Shown here: piece after piece, positions 44,559 to 52,062 of the stretch
Numbering within the stretch: the first letter of the stretch is position 1
How the letters are laid out: every line of letters begins with the position of its first letter
Origin: Tsuneonella sediminis
Lineage (GTDB): Bacteria > Pseudomonadota > Alphaproteobacteria > Sphingomonadales > Sphingomonadaceae
NCBI RefSeq assembly: GCF_051912845.1
Contig: NZ_JBNCBU010000001.1
Location: 1,054,001 to 1,118,000 of the forward strand
Reading direction: 5' to 3'
DNA: 64,000 bases
Notes under the pieces: generated by a model
Seen by the model: only the letters and a program-made list of their open reading frames with translations
Database searches by the model: none
What the model was told of the DNA's origin: nothing
Position numbers and translations under genes: made by a program

Positions 44559-45446
44559 TCAGCCCTCCTTGTTTTCGTCCGAGCCGGCGGTGTCGCCGTT
44601 CTCGGGGGTTGCGCTGACGGCCGGAGTCGTCTCGTCACCGGCACCGGCCTGCTGCTCTTTGAGGAGCTGCGCCTGCTGCTCGGCGTCGACCTGCTCGTGC
44701 ACTTCGTGCTCGGCCGCGCTTTCGACCATGCCGGCAGCCGCTTCCTCGTGCTCGGGAGCAGTACTCTTCTTTTCGAGGATCGCGCCGGGGAACGGCAGGC
44801 CTTCGGGGGCGGCGAGCTTGACGGCATCGCGAACCAGCAACCACCCGTTCTTCGAGCCCGGGACCGAGCCCTTCACGAAGAGCAGGCCGCGCGTCGCGTC
44901 GGTGCGAACGATCTCGAGGTTCTGCTGCGTCCGCTGACGGTCGCCCATGTGGCCGGCCATCTTCTTGTTCTTGAACACGCGGCCCGGATCCTGGCGGTTA
45001 CCGGTCGAGCCGTGCGAGCGGTGGGAGAGCGAGACGCCGTGCGTCGCGCGCAGACCGCCGAAGCCCCAGCGCTTCATCGCGCCGGCAAAGCCCTTGCCCT
45101 GCGTGTGGCCGGTGATGTCGACCTTCTGCCCGGCGACGAAGTGCTCGGCCGAGATGGTCGAGCCCACGGGGATCAACCCGTCCTCGCCGTCGACGCGGAA
45201 TTCCGCGACGCGCATCTTCAGACCGACGTCAGCCTTCGCGAAGGCTTCGCGCTGCGGCTTGTTGACGTTCTTGTGCTTGGCCTCGCCCGCGCCGAGCTGG
45301 ACGGCATAGTAGCCGTCACGGTCGGACGTGCGGTGCGATACGACCTGGCAGTCTTCCAGCGACAGGACGGTGACGGGAACGTGACGCCCGTCCTCCTGGA
45401 ACAGGCGGGTCATCCCGACTTTCTTTGCGATCACGCCGGAGCGCAT
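44559..45446 (-). CDS. rplC: 50S ribosomal protein L3 with long acidic C-terminus
   Basis: The protein has 295 residues, against 209 in E. coli. The L3 core (MRSGVIAKKVGMTRLFQEDG, GFAGAMKRWGFGGLRATHGV, HRSHGSTGNRQDPGRVFKNK) ends near residue 230. The remaining 65 residues are rich in Glu, Gln, Ala and Thr, without basic residues, so this tail likely projects from the ribosome. L3 nucleates large-subunit assembly near the peptidyl transferase centre. The gap to rpsJ is 184 nt and contains three hairpins, unlike the tight spacing of the rest of the operon. Confidence 0.97.
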   Translation of the reverse strand: MRSGVIAKKVGMTRLFQEDGRHVPVTVLSLEDCQVVSHRTSDRDGYYAVQLGAGEAKHKNVNKPQREAFAKADVGLKMRVAEFRVDGEDGLIPVGSTISAEHFVAGQKVDITGHTQGKGFAGAMKRWGFGGLRATHGVSLSHRSHGSTGNRQDPGRVFKNKKMAGHMGDRQRTQQNLEIVRTDATRGLLFVKGSVPGSKNGWLLVRDAVKLAAPEGLPFPGAILEKKSTAPEHEEAAAGMVESAAEHEVHEQVDAEQQAQLLKEQQAGAGDETTPAVSATPENGDTAGSDENKEG

Positions 45447-45534
45447 GATCCGTTCTCCTTACAGAGGCACCGGAGACCATCCCCGGTGCGTGCTCGGCCC
45501 AGATTGTCATGCATCGCCCCGTCCGGGCCAAAGT

Positions 45535-45649
45535 GCCTCTTCAGGGAAGAAGAGGCGAGACGGGGGACGCTGCCCGGCGGATCGCCGGAGGTATCCCTTG
45601 TCCGCGGAGCCTTTGGGCTCCGCACCGAGATCAAGCGAGCTTGATCTCG
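45535..45649 (-). promoter_or_regulatory. Three successive hairpins between rpsJ and rplC
   Basis: Inverted repeats lie at three places. CGAGATCAAG/CTTGATCTCG at 45626-45649 is 10 bp, with a 4-nt loop, and spans the rpsJ stop codon. GCGGAGCC/GGCTCCGC at 45604-45623 is 8 bp with a 4-nt loop. GCCTCTT/AAGAGGC at 45535-45556 is 7 bp with an 8-nt loop. None has a U tract. In a transcript from rpsJ they would lie in series before rplC, suggesting attenuation, processing or a ribosomal-protein binding site. Confidence 0.6.
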
Positions 45650-45942
45650 ACGTTCACGCCCGCGGCCAGGTCGAGCTTCATGAGCGCGTCCACGGTCTGG
45701 GCATTGGGCTGCACGATGTCGAGCAGCCGCTTGTAAGTGCGCACCTCGAACTGCTCGCGCGACTTCTTGTCGATGTGCGGGCCGCGGTTCACGGTGAACT
45801 TCTCGATGCGCGTCGGAAGAGGAATGGGACCCCGGATCAGCGCGCCGGTACGGCGGGCGGTGTCCGCGATCTCGCCGGTTGCCTGGTCGAGTACGCGGTG
45901 ATCAAACGCCTTGAGGCGAATGCGAATGTTCTGGGCTTCCAT
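45631..45942 (-). CDS. rpsJ: 30S ribosomal protein S10
   Basis: This protein has 103 residues. IRIRLKAFDHRVLDQATGEI, RGPIPLPTRIEKFTVNRGPH and KKSREQFEVRTYKRLLDI are diagnostic. S10 is in the head of the small subunit and also serves as NusE in antitermination. First gene of the S10 operon. A good promoter candidate lies about 160 nt upstream, behind the tuf terminator. Confidence 0.98.
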   Translation of the reverse strand: MEAQNIRIRLKAFDHRVLDQATGEIADTARRTGALIRGPIPLPTRIEKFTVNRGPHIDKKSREQFEVRTYKRLLDIVQPNAQTVDALMKLDLAAGVNVEIKLA

Positions 45943-46208
45943 GTCCTACTACCGATGCGAAAGAGCCTAGCGAACCGTCGCCGTTCACCGGCTTCGGCCC
46001 GCAAAAAAAGAAAGGCCTGGCCCGCGTGAACCCGGTTTCCCGGAACGGGCGACCTTCCCTGAATTCGTTTTCCGGAGACGAATCTCCGTCTGTGGGCGGG
46101 CCTATACGGGCGACGCGGGTTCCGTGCAACCCCCAGAATCGGGGTAATTGCGCAGTCCGGCAACAATCCGTCGAGACCGGATAACCGGCCGCCCCGCCCC
46201 AAAGGAAA
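45943..46208 (-). promoter_or_regulatory. S10 operon leader with sigma-70-type promoter
   Basis: On the minus strand TTGCAC (46129-46124) and TATAGG (46106-46101) are separated by 17 nt, a near-consensus arrangement. Transcription would start near 46094, giving a leader of about 150 nt before rpsJ. No gene is present. The rest of the tuf-rpsJ gap (46209-46261) holds the tuf terminator. Confidence 0.65.
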
Positions 46209-46239
46209 GGGCCCGATCCTCGCGATGAGGACCGGGCCC
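46209..46239 (-). terminator. Rho-independent terminator after tuf
   Basis: A 13-bp stem with one mismatch (46209-46221 with 46227-46239, outer part GGGCCC/GGGCCC) has a 5-nt loop. On the minus strand it is followed by TTTCCTTT. It lies 22 nt after the tuf stop and separates the str operon from the S10 operon. Confidence 0.8.
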
Positions 46240-46261
46240 GAACCTGGTCAGATCGCCAAGA

Positions 46262-47437
46262 TTACTTGGTGATCTTCGAGACAACGCCCGAGCCGACGGT
46301 GCGGCCGCCTTCGCGGATCGCGAAGCGCAGGCCTTCGTCCATGGCGATCGGTGCGATCAGCTTCACGCCGATCGTCACGTTGTCGCCGGGCATGACCATC
46401 TCGGTGCCCTCGGGGAGGACGACCTCACCGGTCACGTCGGTGGTGCGGAAGTAGAACTGCGGGCGATAGTTGGCGAAGAACGGCGTGTGACGGCCGCCTT
46501 CGTCCTTCGACAGCACGTAAACCTCGGCCTCGAAATCGGTATGCGGGGTAACCGAACCCGGCTTCGCGAGAACCTGACCGCGCTCGACGTCTTCACGGCC
46601 GATGCCGCGGATCAGCGCGCCGATGTTGTCGCCCGCTTCGCCGCGATCCAGCAGCTTGCGGAACATCTCGACGCCGGTGACCGTGGTCTTCTGCGTGTCG
46701 CGGATGCCGATGATCTCGACTTCGTCACCAACATTGACCACGCCCGACTCGACGCGGCCGGTCACGACGGTGCCGCGGCCCGAGATCGAGAACACGTCTT
46801 CGATCGGCATCAGGAACGGCTTGTCGACCGGACGTTCCGGCTGCGGAATGTGCTCGTCGACCGCCTTCATGAGTTCCATGATCGAGTTGGCGCCGATCTC
46901 GTCGTCGCGGCCCTCGAGGGCAGCCAGGGCCGAACCCTTGACGATGGGAATGTTGTCGCCGTCGAAGTCGTACGAGCTGAGCAGCTCGCGCACTTCGAGC
47001 TCGACCAGTTCGAGGATTTCCTCGTCGTCGACCTGGTCGACCTTGTTCATATAGACGACCAGCGCCGGCACGCCGACCTGACGGGCGAGAAGGATGTGCT
47101 CGCGGGTCTGCGGCATCGGGCCGTCGGCGGCGTTCACGACCAGGATCGCGCCGTCCATCTGGGCGGCACCGGTGATCATGTTCTTCACGTAGTCGGCGTG
47201 ACCCGGGCAGTCGACGTGCGCATAGTGACGCGCATCGGTTTCGTACTCGACGTGTGCGGTCGAGATGGTGATGCCGCGCTCACGCTCTTCGGGCGCCTTG
47301 TCGATGTTCGCGAAGTCGACCGGCGCGCCGAGCACCTTGGTGATTGCCGCCGTCAGCGTGGTCTTGCCGTGGTCGACGTGACCGATGGTGCCGATGTTGC
47401 AGTGCGGCTTGTTCCGCTGGAATTTTTCCTTAGCCAT
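46262..47437 (-). CDS. tuf: Elongation factor Tu
   Basis: This GTPase of 391 residues delivers aminoacyl-tRNA to the ribosome. The P-loop is GHVDHGKTTL (about 18-27), switch II is DCPGHADYVKNM, and NKVD is the guanine-specific motif. Domain III includes VTIGVKLIAPIAMDEGLRFA. It is the only tuf copy in this window; a second copy elsewhere cannot be excluded. A hairpin lies in the 94-nt gap from fusA. Confidence 0.98.
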   Translation of the reverse strand: MAKEKFQRNKPHCNIGTIGHVDHGKTTLTAAITKVLGAPVDFANIDKAPEERERGITISTAHVEYETDARHYAHVDCPGHADYVKNMITGAAQMDGAILVVNAADGPMPQTREHILLARQVGVPALVVYMNKVDQVDDEEILELVELEVRELLSSYDFDGDNIPIVKGSALAALEGRDDEIGANSIMELMKAVDEHIPQPERPVDKPFLMPIEDVFSISGRGTVVTGRVESGVVNVGDEVEIIGIRDTQKTTVTGVEMFRKLLDRGEAGDNIGALIRGIGREDVERGQVLAKPGSVTPHTDFEAEVYVLSKDEGGRHTPFFANYRPQFYFRTTDVTGEVVLPEGTEMVMPGDNVTIGVKLIAPIAMDEGLRFAIREGGRTVGSGVVSKITK

Positions 47438-47483
47438 TGTGACTCTCTAACCTCTGTCTGAAATTGAATTTCACCAAGCCTGC

Positions 47484-47513
47484 GGGCGGCACCCGGTGAA
47501 TCAGGCGCCGCCC
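47484..47513. repeat. Hairpin between fusA and tuf
   Basis: GGGCGGCACC (47484-47493) pairs with GGCGCCGCCC (47504-47513), 10 bp with one mismatch and a 10-nt loop. It lies in the 94-nt fusA-tuf gap. Without a U tract it is more likely an mRNA processing or stabilising element than a terminator; tuf could also have its own promoter here. Confidence 0.45.
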
Positions 47514-47531
47514 CTAGACGCTCGCCCTTTC

Positions 47532-49625
47532 TTAGGCAAGCTTCTCCTTGACCTCGGCCGCGACGTTTGCCGGGACCTCGTCGTAGTGGCTGAACTGCAT
47601 CGTGTACTGGGCGCGGCCCTGGGTGAACGAGCGCAGCTCGTTGACGTACCCGAACATGTTCGCGAGCGGCACGAAGGCCTCGACCGCCTGCGCGTTGCCG
47701 CGGGTGTCGGTGCCCTGGATCTGGCCGCGGCGGCTGTTGAGGTCGCCGATGACGTCGCCGAGGTAATCCTCTGGGGTAACGACCTCGACCTTCATGATCG
47801 GCTCGAGCAGCTTGATCCCCGACTTCTGCGCGACTTCGCGCATCGCGCCGCGACCGGCGATCTCGAACGCGATCGCGCTCGAGTCGACGTCGTGGTACGC
47901 ACCGTCATAGAGTTCGACGGTGAAGTCGATGATCGGGAAGCCCACCAGGTAACCGCTCTCGGCCTGCTCGCGCAGCCCCTTCTCGATCGCCGGGATGTAC
48001 TCCTTCGGGATGTTGCCGCCCTTGATGTTGTCCTCGAAGACGAAGCCCTGACCGCGCTCGCCCGGCGTGACCTTGATCTTCACGCGGCCGAACTGGCCCG
48101 AACCACCCGACTGCTTCTTGTGGGTGTAGTCCACGTCCACCGGCTTCGCGAGGTACTCACGGTACGCCACCTGCGGCGCGCCGACATTGGCCTCGACCTT
48201 GAACTCGCGCTTCATGCGATCGACGAGAATGTCGAGGTGAAGCTCGCCCATGCCCTTGATGATCGTCTGGCCGCTCTCGTGGTCGGTCGACACGCGGAAG
48301 GACGGGTCCTCCTGCGCAAGACGATTGAGCGCGATGCCCATCTTTTCCTGGTCGGCCTTGGTCTTGGGTTCCACCGACAGCTCGATGACCGGCTCGGGGA
48401 ATTCCATCCGCTCGAGGATGATCGGCTTGGCCGGATCGCACAGGGTATCACCGGTGGTGGTGTCCTTCATCCCCGCCAGCGCGACGATGTCGCCCGCGAA
48501 TGCCTCTTCGATGTCCTCGCGGTTGTTCGAGTGCATCAGCAGCATGCGGCCGATCTTTTCCTTCTTGTCCTTCACCGAGTTCAGGACCTGCCCCTTCGAG
48601 AGCTTGCCCGAATAGATGCGGGTGAAGGTGAGGCTGCCGACGAACGGATCGTTCATGATCTTGAACGCCAGCGCCGAGAACGGCGCGTCGTCGGACGACG
48701 GGCGCGTTTCCTCGGTGTCGGTATCGGGCAGCACGCCCTTGATCGCCGGCACGTCGAGCGGGCTCGGCATGTAGTCGACGACCGCGTCGAGCAGGGGCTG
48801 GACGCCCTTGTTCTTGAACGCCGAACCGCAGGTGACCGGCACGAAGTCGCGCGCCATGGTGCCCTTGCGGATAAGCCGCTTGATCGTCGCCACATCGGGC
48901 ATCTCGCCTTCGAGGTAGGCTTCCATGACATCGTCGTCCTGCTCGACGACGGTCTCGATCAGCTTCTCGCGGTATTCGGCGGCCTTGTCGGCCATGTCCT
49001 CGGGAATGTCGACGTATTCGAACTCGGCGCCGAGGCTCTCGTCCTTCCAGACGATGCCGCGGTTGTTGACGAGGTCGACGACGCCCTTGAGGCTGCTTTC
49101 CATGCCGATCGGCAGGTACAGCACCAGCGGCACCGCGCCGAGACGGTCGATGATCGACTGGACGCAGTAGTAGAAGTCCGCGCCGGTGCGGTCGAGCTTG
49201 TTGATGAAGCACATCCGCGGAACGCCGTACTTGTCGGCCTGGCGCCAGACGGTCTCGGACTGGGGCTCCACGCCCGCGACGCCGTCGAACACCGCGACCG
49301 CGCCGTCGAGGACGCGCAGGGAGCGCTCGACCTCGATGGTGAAGTCGACGTGCCCGGGGGTGTCGATGATGTTGATGCGGTGCTTTTCACCCTTGCCGTC
49401 GTCGGCCGACCAGAAGGTCGTGGTCGCCGCCGAGGTGATGGTGATGCCGCGTTCCTGCTCCTGCTCCATCCAGTCCATGGTGGCGGCGCCGTCGTGGACT
49501 TCGCCGATCTTGTAGGACTTGCCGGTGTAGTAGAGGATGCGTTCGGTCGTGGTGGTCTTGCCGGCATCGATGTGCGCCATGATGCCGATGTTGCGGTAGC
49601 GCTCCAGCGGATATTCGCGGGCCAT
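47532..49625 (-). CDS. fusA: Elongation factor G
   Basis: This translocase GTPase of 697 residues begins MAREYPLERYRNIGIMAHID, with P-loop AHIDAGKTTTTERIL. Switch II is DTPGHVDFTIEVERSL and the guanine motif is NKLDRTG. The C-terminal domains contain GAYHDVDSSAIAFEIAGRGA. Length matches canonical EF-G rather than the shorter EF-G2 type. It lies between rpsG and tuf as in E. coli. Confidence 0.98.
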   Translation of the reverse strand: MAREYPLERYRNIGIMAHIDAGKTTTTERILYYTGKSYKIGEVHDGAATMDWMEQEQERGITITSAATTTFWSADDGKGEKHRINIIDTPGHVDFTIEVERSLRVLDGAVAVFDGVAGVEPQSETVWRQADKYGVPRMCFINKLDRTGADFYYCVQSIIDRLGAVPLVLYLPIGMESSLKGVVDLVNNRGIVWKDESLGAEFEYVDIPEDMADKAAEYREKLIETVVEQDDDVMEAYLEGEMPDVATIKRLIRKGTMARDFVPVTCGSAFKNKGVQPLLDAVVDYMPSPLDVPAIKGVLPDTDTEETRPSSDDAPFSALAFKIMNDPFVGSLTFTRIYSGKLSKGQVLNSVKDKKEKIGRMLLMHSNNREDIEEAFAGDIVALAGMKDTTTGDTLCDPAKPIILERMEFPEPVIELSVEPKTKADQEKMGIALNRLAQEDPSFRVSTDHESGQTIIKGMGELHLDILVDRMKREFKVEANVGAPQVAYREYLAKPVDVDYTHKKQSGGSGQFGRVKIKVTPGERGQGFVFEDNIKGGNIPKEYIPAIEKGLREQAESGYLVGFPIIDFTVELYDGAYHDVDSSAIAFEIAGRGAMREVAQKSGIKLLEPIMKVEVVTPEDYLGDVIGDLNSRRGQIQGTDTRGNAQAVEAFVPLANMFGYVNELRSFTQGRAQYTMQFSHYDEVPANVAAEVKEKLA

Positions 49626-49687
49626 TTGAAATTCCTCGGGTAGTCAGGGGGCGGCCCCGCCAGCGGAGCGCGCCCCCCATATGGGTA

Positions 49688-50158
49688 TTACCAGCGATAG
49701 TGCGAGAAGGCGCGGTTCGCGTCCGCCATGCGGTGCGTGTCCTCGCGCTTCTTGACCGCGTTGCCGCGGTTATTGGCGGCATCCATCAGCTCGCCGGAGA
49801 GGCGGGCGGCCATGGTGGTCTCCGCACGGCCGCGGGCGGCGGTGATGAGCCAGCGGATGGCGAGCGCCTGGGCACGCTCGGGGCGGACCTCGACCGGGAC
49901 CTGGTAGGTCGCACCACCGACGCGGCGCGAACGCACCTCGATCTGCGGCTTGATGTTCTCGAGCGCGGTGTGGAACACCTCGATCGGGTTGGCCTTCGCA
50001 CGGCTCTCGACGGTGTCGAGCGCGCCGTAGACGATGCTCTCGGCGACGGACTTCTTACCGTCGAGCATCAGGTTGTTCATGAACTTGGACAGCACCTGAT
50101 CTCCGAATTTCGGATCAGGCAGGATTTCCCGCTTCTCGGGACGACGACGACGAGACAT
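49688..50158 (-). CDS. rpsG: 30S ribosomal protein S7
   Basis: This protein of 156 residues begins MSRRRRPEKREILPDPKFGD, with FMNNLMLDGKKSVAESIVYG and GGATYQVPVEVRPERAQALA as signatures. S7 is the primary binder that nucleates the 30S head, and in E. coli it regulates the str operon. It follows rpsL after 75 nt. Confidence 0.98.
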   Translation of the reverse strand: MSRRRRPEKREILPDPKFGDQVLSKFMNNLMLDGKKSVAESIVYGALDTVESRAKANPIEVFHTALENIKPQIEVRSRRVGGATYQVPVEVRPERAQALAIRWLITAARGRAETTMAARLSGELMDAANNRGNAVKKREDTHRMADANRAFSHYRW

Positions 50159-50233
50159 TCTCGTTATTCCTTATGCTGGGCCGCCACTGCGACGATGCGC
50201 GCGCGGCCGGAAACCTCGAAAAAGCGAAAGCGC

Positions 50234-50605
50234 TTACTTCGGGCGCTTGGCGCCGTACTTCGAGCGGCTCTGCTTGCGGTCCTTGACGCCCTGGGTGTCG
50301 AGCACGCCGCGCAGCACGTGGTAGCGCACGCCGGGAAGGTCGCGCACGCGCCCGCCGCGGATGAGGACCACCGAGTGCTCCTGCAGGTTGTGCCCTTCGC
50401 CCGGGATGTACGAGATGACCTCGCGCTGGTTGGTCAGGCGGACCTTGGCAACCTTGCGCAGCGCCGAGTTCGGCTTCTTCGGAGTCGTCGTGTAGACGCG
50501 GGTGCAGACGCCGCGCTTCTGCGGGTTCTGCTCCATCGCAGGGACCTTGGACTTGGCCTTCTGCGGAACGCGGCCCTTGCGGACCAGCTGGTTGATCGTC
50601 GGCAT
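50234..50605 (-). CDS. rpsL: 30S ribosomal protein S12 (Arg at position 88)
   Basis: This protein of 123 residues begins MPTINQLVRKGRVPQKAKSK, with the decoding-centre loops TPKKPNSALRKVAKVRL and GGRVRDLPGVRYHVLRG. Position 43 is the usual Lys, but position 88 is Arg. K88R is a classical streptomycin-resistance substitution in other bacteria, so this organism's ribosome is predicted to be less sensitive. First gene of the str operon. Its leader contains a 7-bp hairpin (50651-50674) and lies just downstream of a duplicated repeat. Confidence 0.98.
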   Translation of the reverse strand: MPTINQLVRKGRVPQKAKSKVPAMEQNPQKRGVCTRVYTTTPKKPNSALRKVAKVRLTNQREVISYIPGEGHNLQEHSVVLIRGGRVRDLPGVRYHVLRGVLDTQGVKDRKQSRSKYGAKRPK

Positions 50606-50796
50606 TAAGACTTTCTCTCTTCACCTGTTTGACCGTGCGCGCGCGGTGCGCGCCCGGGGCGCCCCTTCCGGGCGGAAAACCGGTGCCCACTTTTCCTGAA
50701 GGGGCGCGGCTCTACCCAGCGGGGGCTGGCGACACACGGCCACGAGAGGAGAGAAAAAGGGGTCGTGCGCACGGTGCGCCCACTCGCAAGCGAGTC
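50606..50796 (-). promoter_or_regulatory. Leader region of the str operon
   Basis: There is no gene. In the minus direction two hairpins precede rpsL: GGAAAA/TTTTCC (50674-50679 with 50691-50696) and CGCCCGG/CCGGGCG (50651-50657 with 50668-50674). The GC-rich tract GTGCGCGCGCGGTGCGCGC (50634-50652) follows. No convincing -35/-10 pair was found here, so the promoter may be in the adjacent repeat copy. Confidence 0.4.
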
Positions 50797-51018
50797 GCCG
50801 CAACCACAGCACGAGCCTGAAACACTCCACCCATGCCCAGGGACACCGGGTTACTTTGACGGCTGCCCCGAAGCGAATTCCCGAGAGGATCGCCTCAATA
50901 GAAAAGAGCCTCGACGCGAACGCGACAGGCCCCCGGGACATGACCGGCAATGTTCAGCTCTATCTGCCCGGGGATGGCCGAAACCGTCCCTGGATGGGCG
51001 CACCCCTAGTCGGATTCG
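50797..51018. repeat. Direct repeat copy A (about 222 bp)
   Basis: This stretch is repeated in the same orientation at 51787-52019. The core 50831-50970 matches 51822-51960 with four substitutions and one indel, about 96% identity. Similarity fades at both edges (ends near CGGATTCG). Read on the minus strand it keeps an open frame (SIEAILSG, FGAAVKVTRCPWAW) in both copies, but without a plausible full gene. It has no transposase and no terminal inverted repeats, so it may be a dispersed genomic repeat or a duplicated regulatory segment. Confidence 0.85.
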
Positions 51019-51088
51019 CCCTTTCGGTCAAGCGGCGCGGGGCGAACCGGCTCGCGCGCGAGAAGTCCCCGCCGCCGGGCCTGCCGAT

Positions 51089-51128
51089 AAAAAGGAAGGC
51101 CCCGCGCAATGCTGGCGCGGAGCCTTCC
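51089..51128 (-). terminator. Rho-independent terminator of the chaplin-like gene
   Basis: GGAAGGC-C-CCGCGC (51094-51107) pairs with GCGCGG-A-GCCTTCC (51115-51128), a 13-bp stem with one mismatch and a 7-nt loop. On the minus strand it is followed by five T (51093-51089). It begins 20 nt after the stop codon and is the clearest intrinsic terminator of the window. Confidence 0.9.
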
Positions 51129-51148
51129 GTCATTTCAGCGCGCAGCGA

Positions 51149-51505
51149 TCAGCCGGCGGTCTTGATCCGCTGGCGGATGACCCTGGCAAGCGCGTCCGAT
51201 CCGCTCTTGGCGGTGCAGCCTTCGCCGCCGCTCTTGTTCTTGGCAAGCACGTTCACCGCCACGTCGCAGACGTTGGCCGCGACCGCGACGGGCACCTGCA
51301 CCACGATCTGGTTGTCGTTGAGGAGGTCGAGGTCATTGAGCGCGTTGATCTCCACGTCGGTCAGGATGTCCTGCAGGATGACGTTGCCCACGGTGACCGG
51401 GATCAGCCCGGCCGGGGCGTTGATCTGCGGGGCGGATACCTGCGCGGCGGCAGGCAGGGCGATCGAGGCGGCGGCGAGCGCCGTGGCAAGGGCGAATGTA
51501 CGCAT
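51149..51505 (-). CDS. Small secreted protein with chaplin-like core motif
   Basis: This protein of 118 residues has a signal peptide (1-21, LPAAAQ). A region rich in Asn, Asp, Ile and Leu follows (NVILQDILTDVEINALNDLD). Then comes NQIVVQVPVAVAANVC, with cysteines at 80 and 97 separated by 16 residues. The order QVPV-x-V-xx-NVC followed by an alternating V stretch and a second Cys resembles the core of Streptomyces chaplins, which are amyloid-forming surface proteins. That relation is based on motif likeness only. The gene is monocistronic, with its own terminator, and sits between two direct repeats. GGAG upstream of the ATG (GAGACC region) serves as ribosome-binding site. Confidence 0.72.
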   Translation of the reverse strand: MRTFALATALAAASIALPAAAQVSAPQINAPAGLIPVTVGNVILQDILTDVEINALNDLDLLNDNQIVVQVPVAVAANVCDVAVNVLAKNKSGGEGCTAKSGSDALARVIRQRIKTAG

Positions 51506-51786
51506 GGTTGGTCTCCTGTACGTGTCGTCTGCATGGCCGCGAGGCTTCGCGGCCGGTCGATCCACTGGGGGAACCTGCGCACAACCCGCCGGCGCGCGTT
51601 AAGGTGCTGAATATCCGTTCATACGAGACGAGATGCGCCGCCGCTGCGGCGACCTGCGGGGCGACCCCGGCCAAGACGCGAAGCGCGCGATGGGACCGGC
51701 AGGGGGCGGGGTCAAGGACTGACAGGAACGGCACGGCCAGTCGTTGGTCGACGCCGACAGCTTGACCTCCGAGCAGTGGGCCGAAC
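51506..51786. other. Intergenic region upstream of the chaplin-like gene
   Basis: No gene is supported in these 281 nt. Open frames on both strands are GC-rich shadows without family features. The promoter of the chaplin-like gene should be here, but no good -35/-10 pair was identified. Confidence 0.4.
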
Positions 51787-52019
51787 GCCGCTCCAACAGC
51801 GCGAGCCAGAAACAACTCCATCCATGCCCAAGGACACCGGGTTACTTTGACGGCTGCCCCGAAGCGCATTCCCGAAGGATCGCCTCAATAGAAAAGAGCC
51901 TCGGCGCGAACGCGACAGGCCCCCGGGACATGACCGGCAATGTTCAGCTCTATCCGCCCGAGGCGCACCGCTGACGGATCACCGGCTGCCCTGGATGGCG
52001 GCGCCTTTAGGGGGATTCG
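51787..52019. repeat. Direct repeat copy B (about 233 bp)
   Basis: Second copy of the repeat at 50797-51018, same orientation, offset about 990 bp. The core is 51822-51960. Its right edge lies about 40 nt before the point where the reading frame of the downstream terminase/HTH-like remnant is interrupted by TAG. This suggests that the repeat's arrival or duplication cut off that gene's 5' end. Confidence 0.85.
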
Positions 52020-52062
52020 GCACGAGCTCTGCGTCCTCCTCGGTGACGTGATCGCTCCTTAG

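Noticed and set aside
47496..49643. Open frame of 715 codons on the plus strand opposite fusA
   Set aside because: It is the mirror of the EF-G gene. High-GC codon bias keeps the antisense frame open, and the translation is Arg/Asp/Leu-rich without any family feature.
50621..50950. Short minus-strand open frames within repeats A and B (FGAAVKVTRCPWAW)
   Set aside because: The frame is shared only because the repeats are similar. The flanks diverge, there is no ribosome-binding site or family resemblance, and the frame runs into the rpsL leader.
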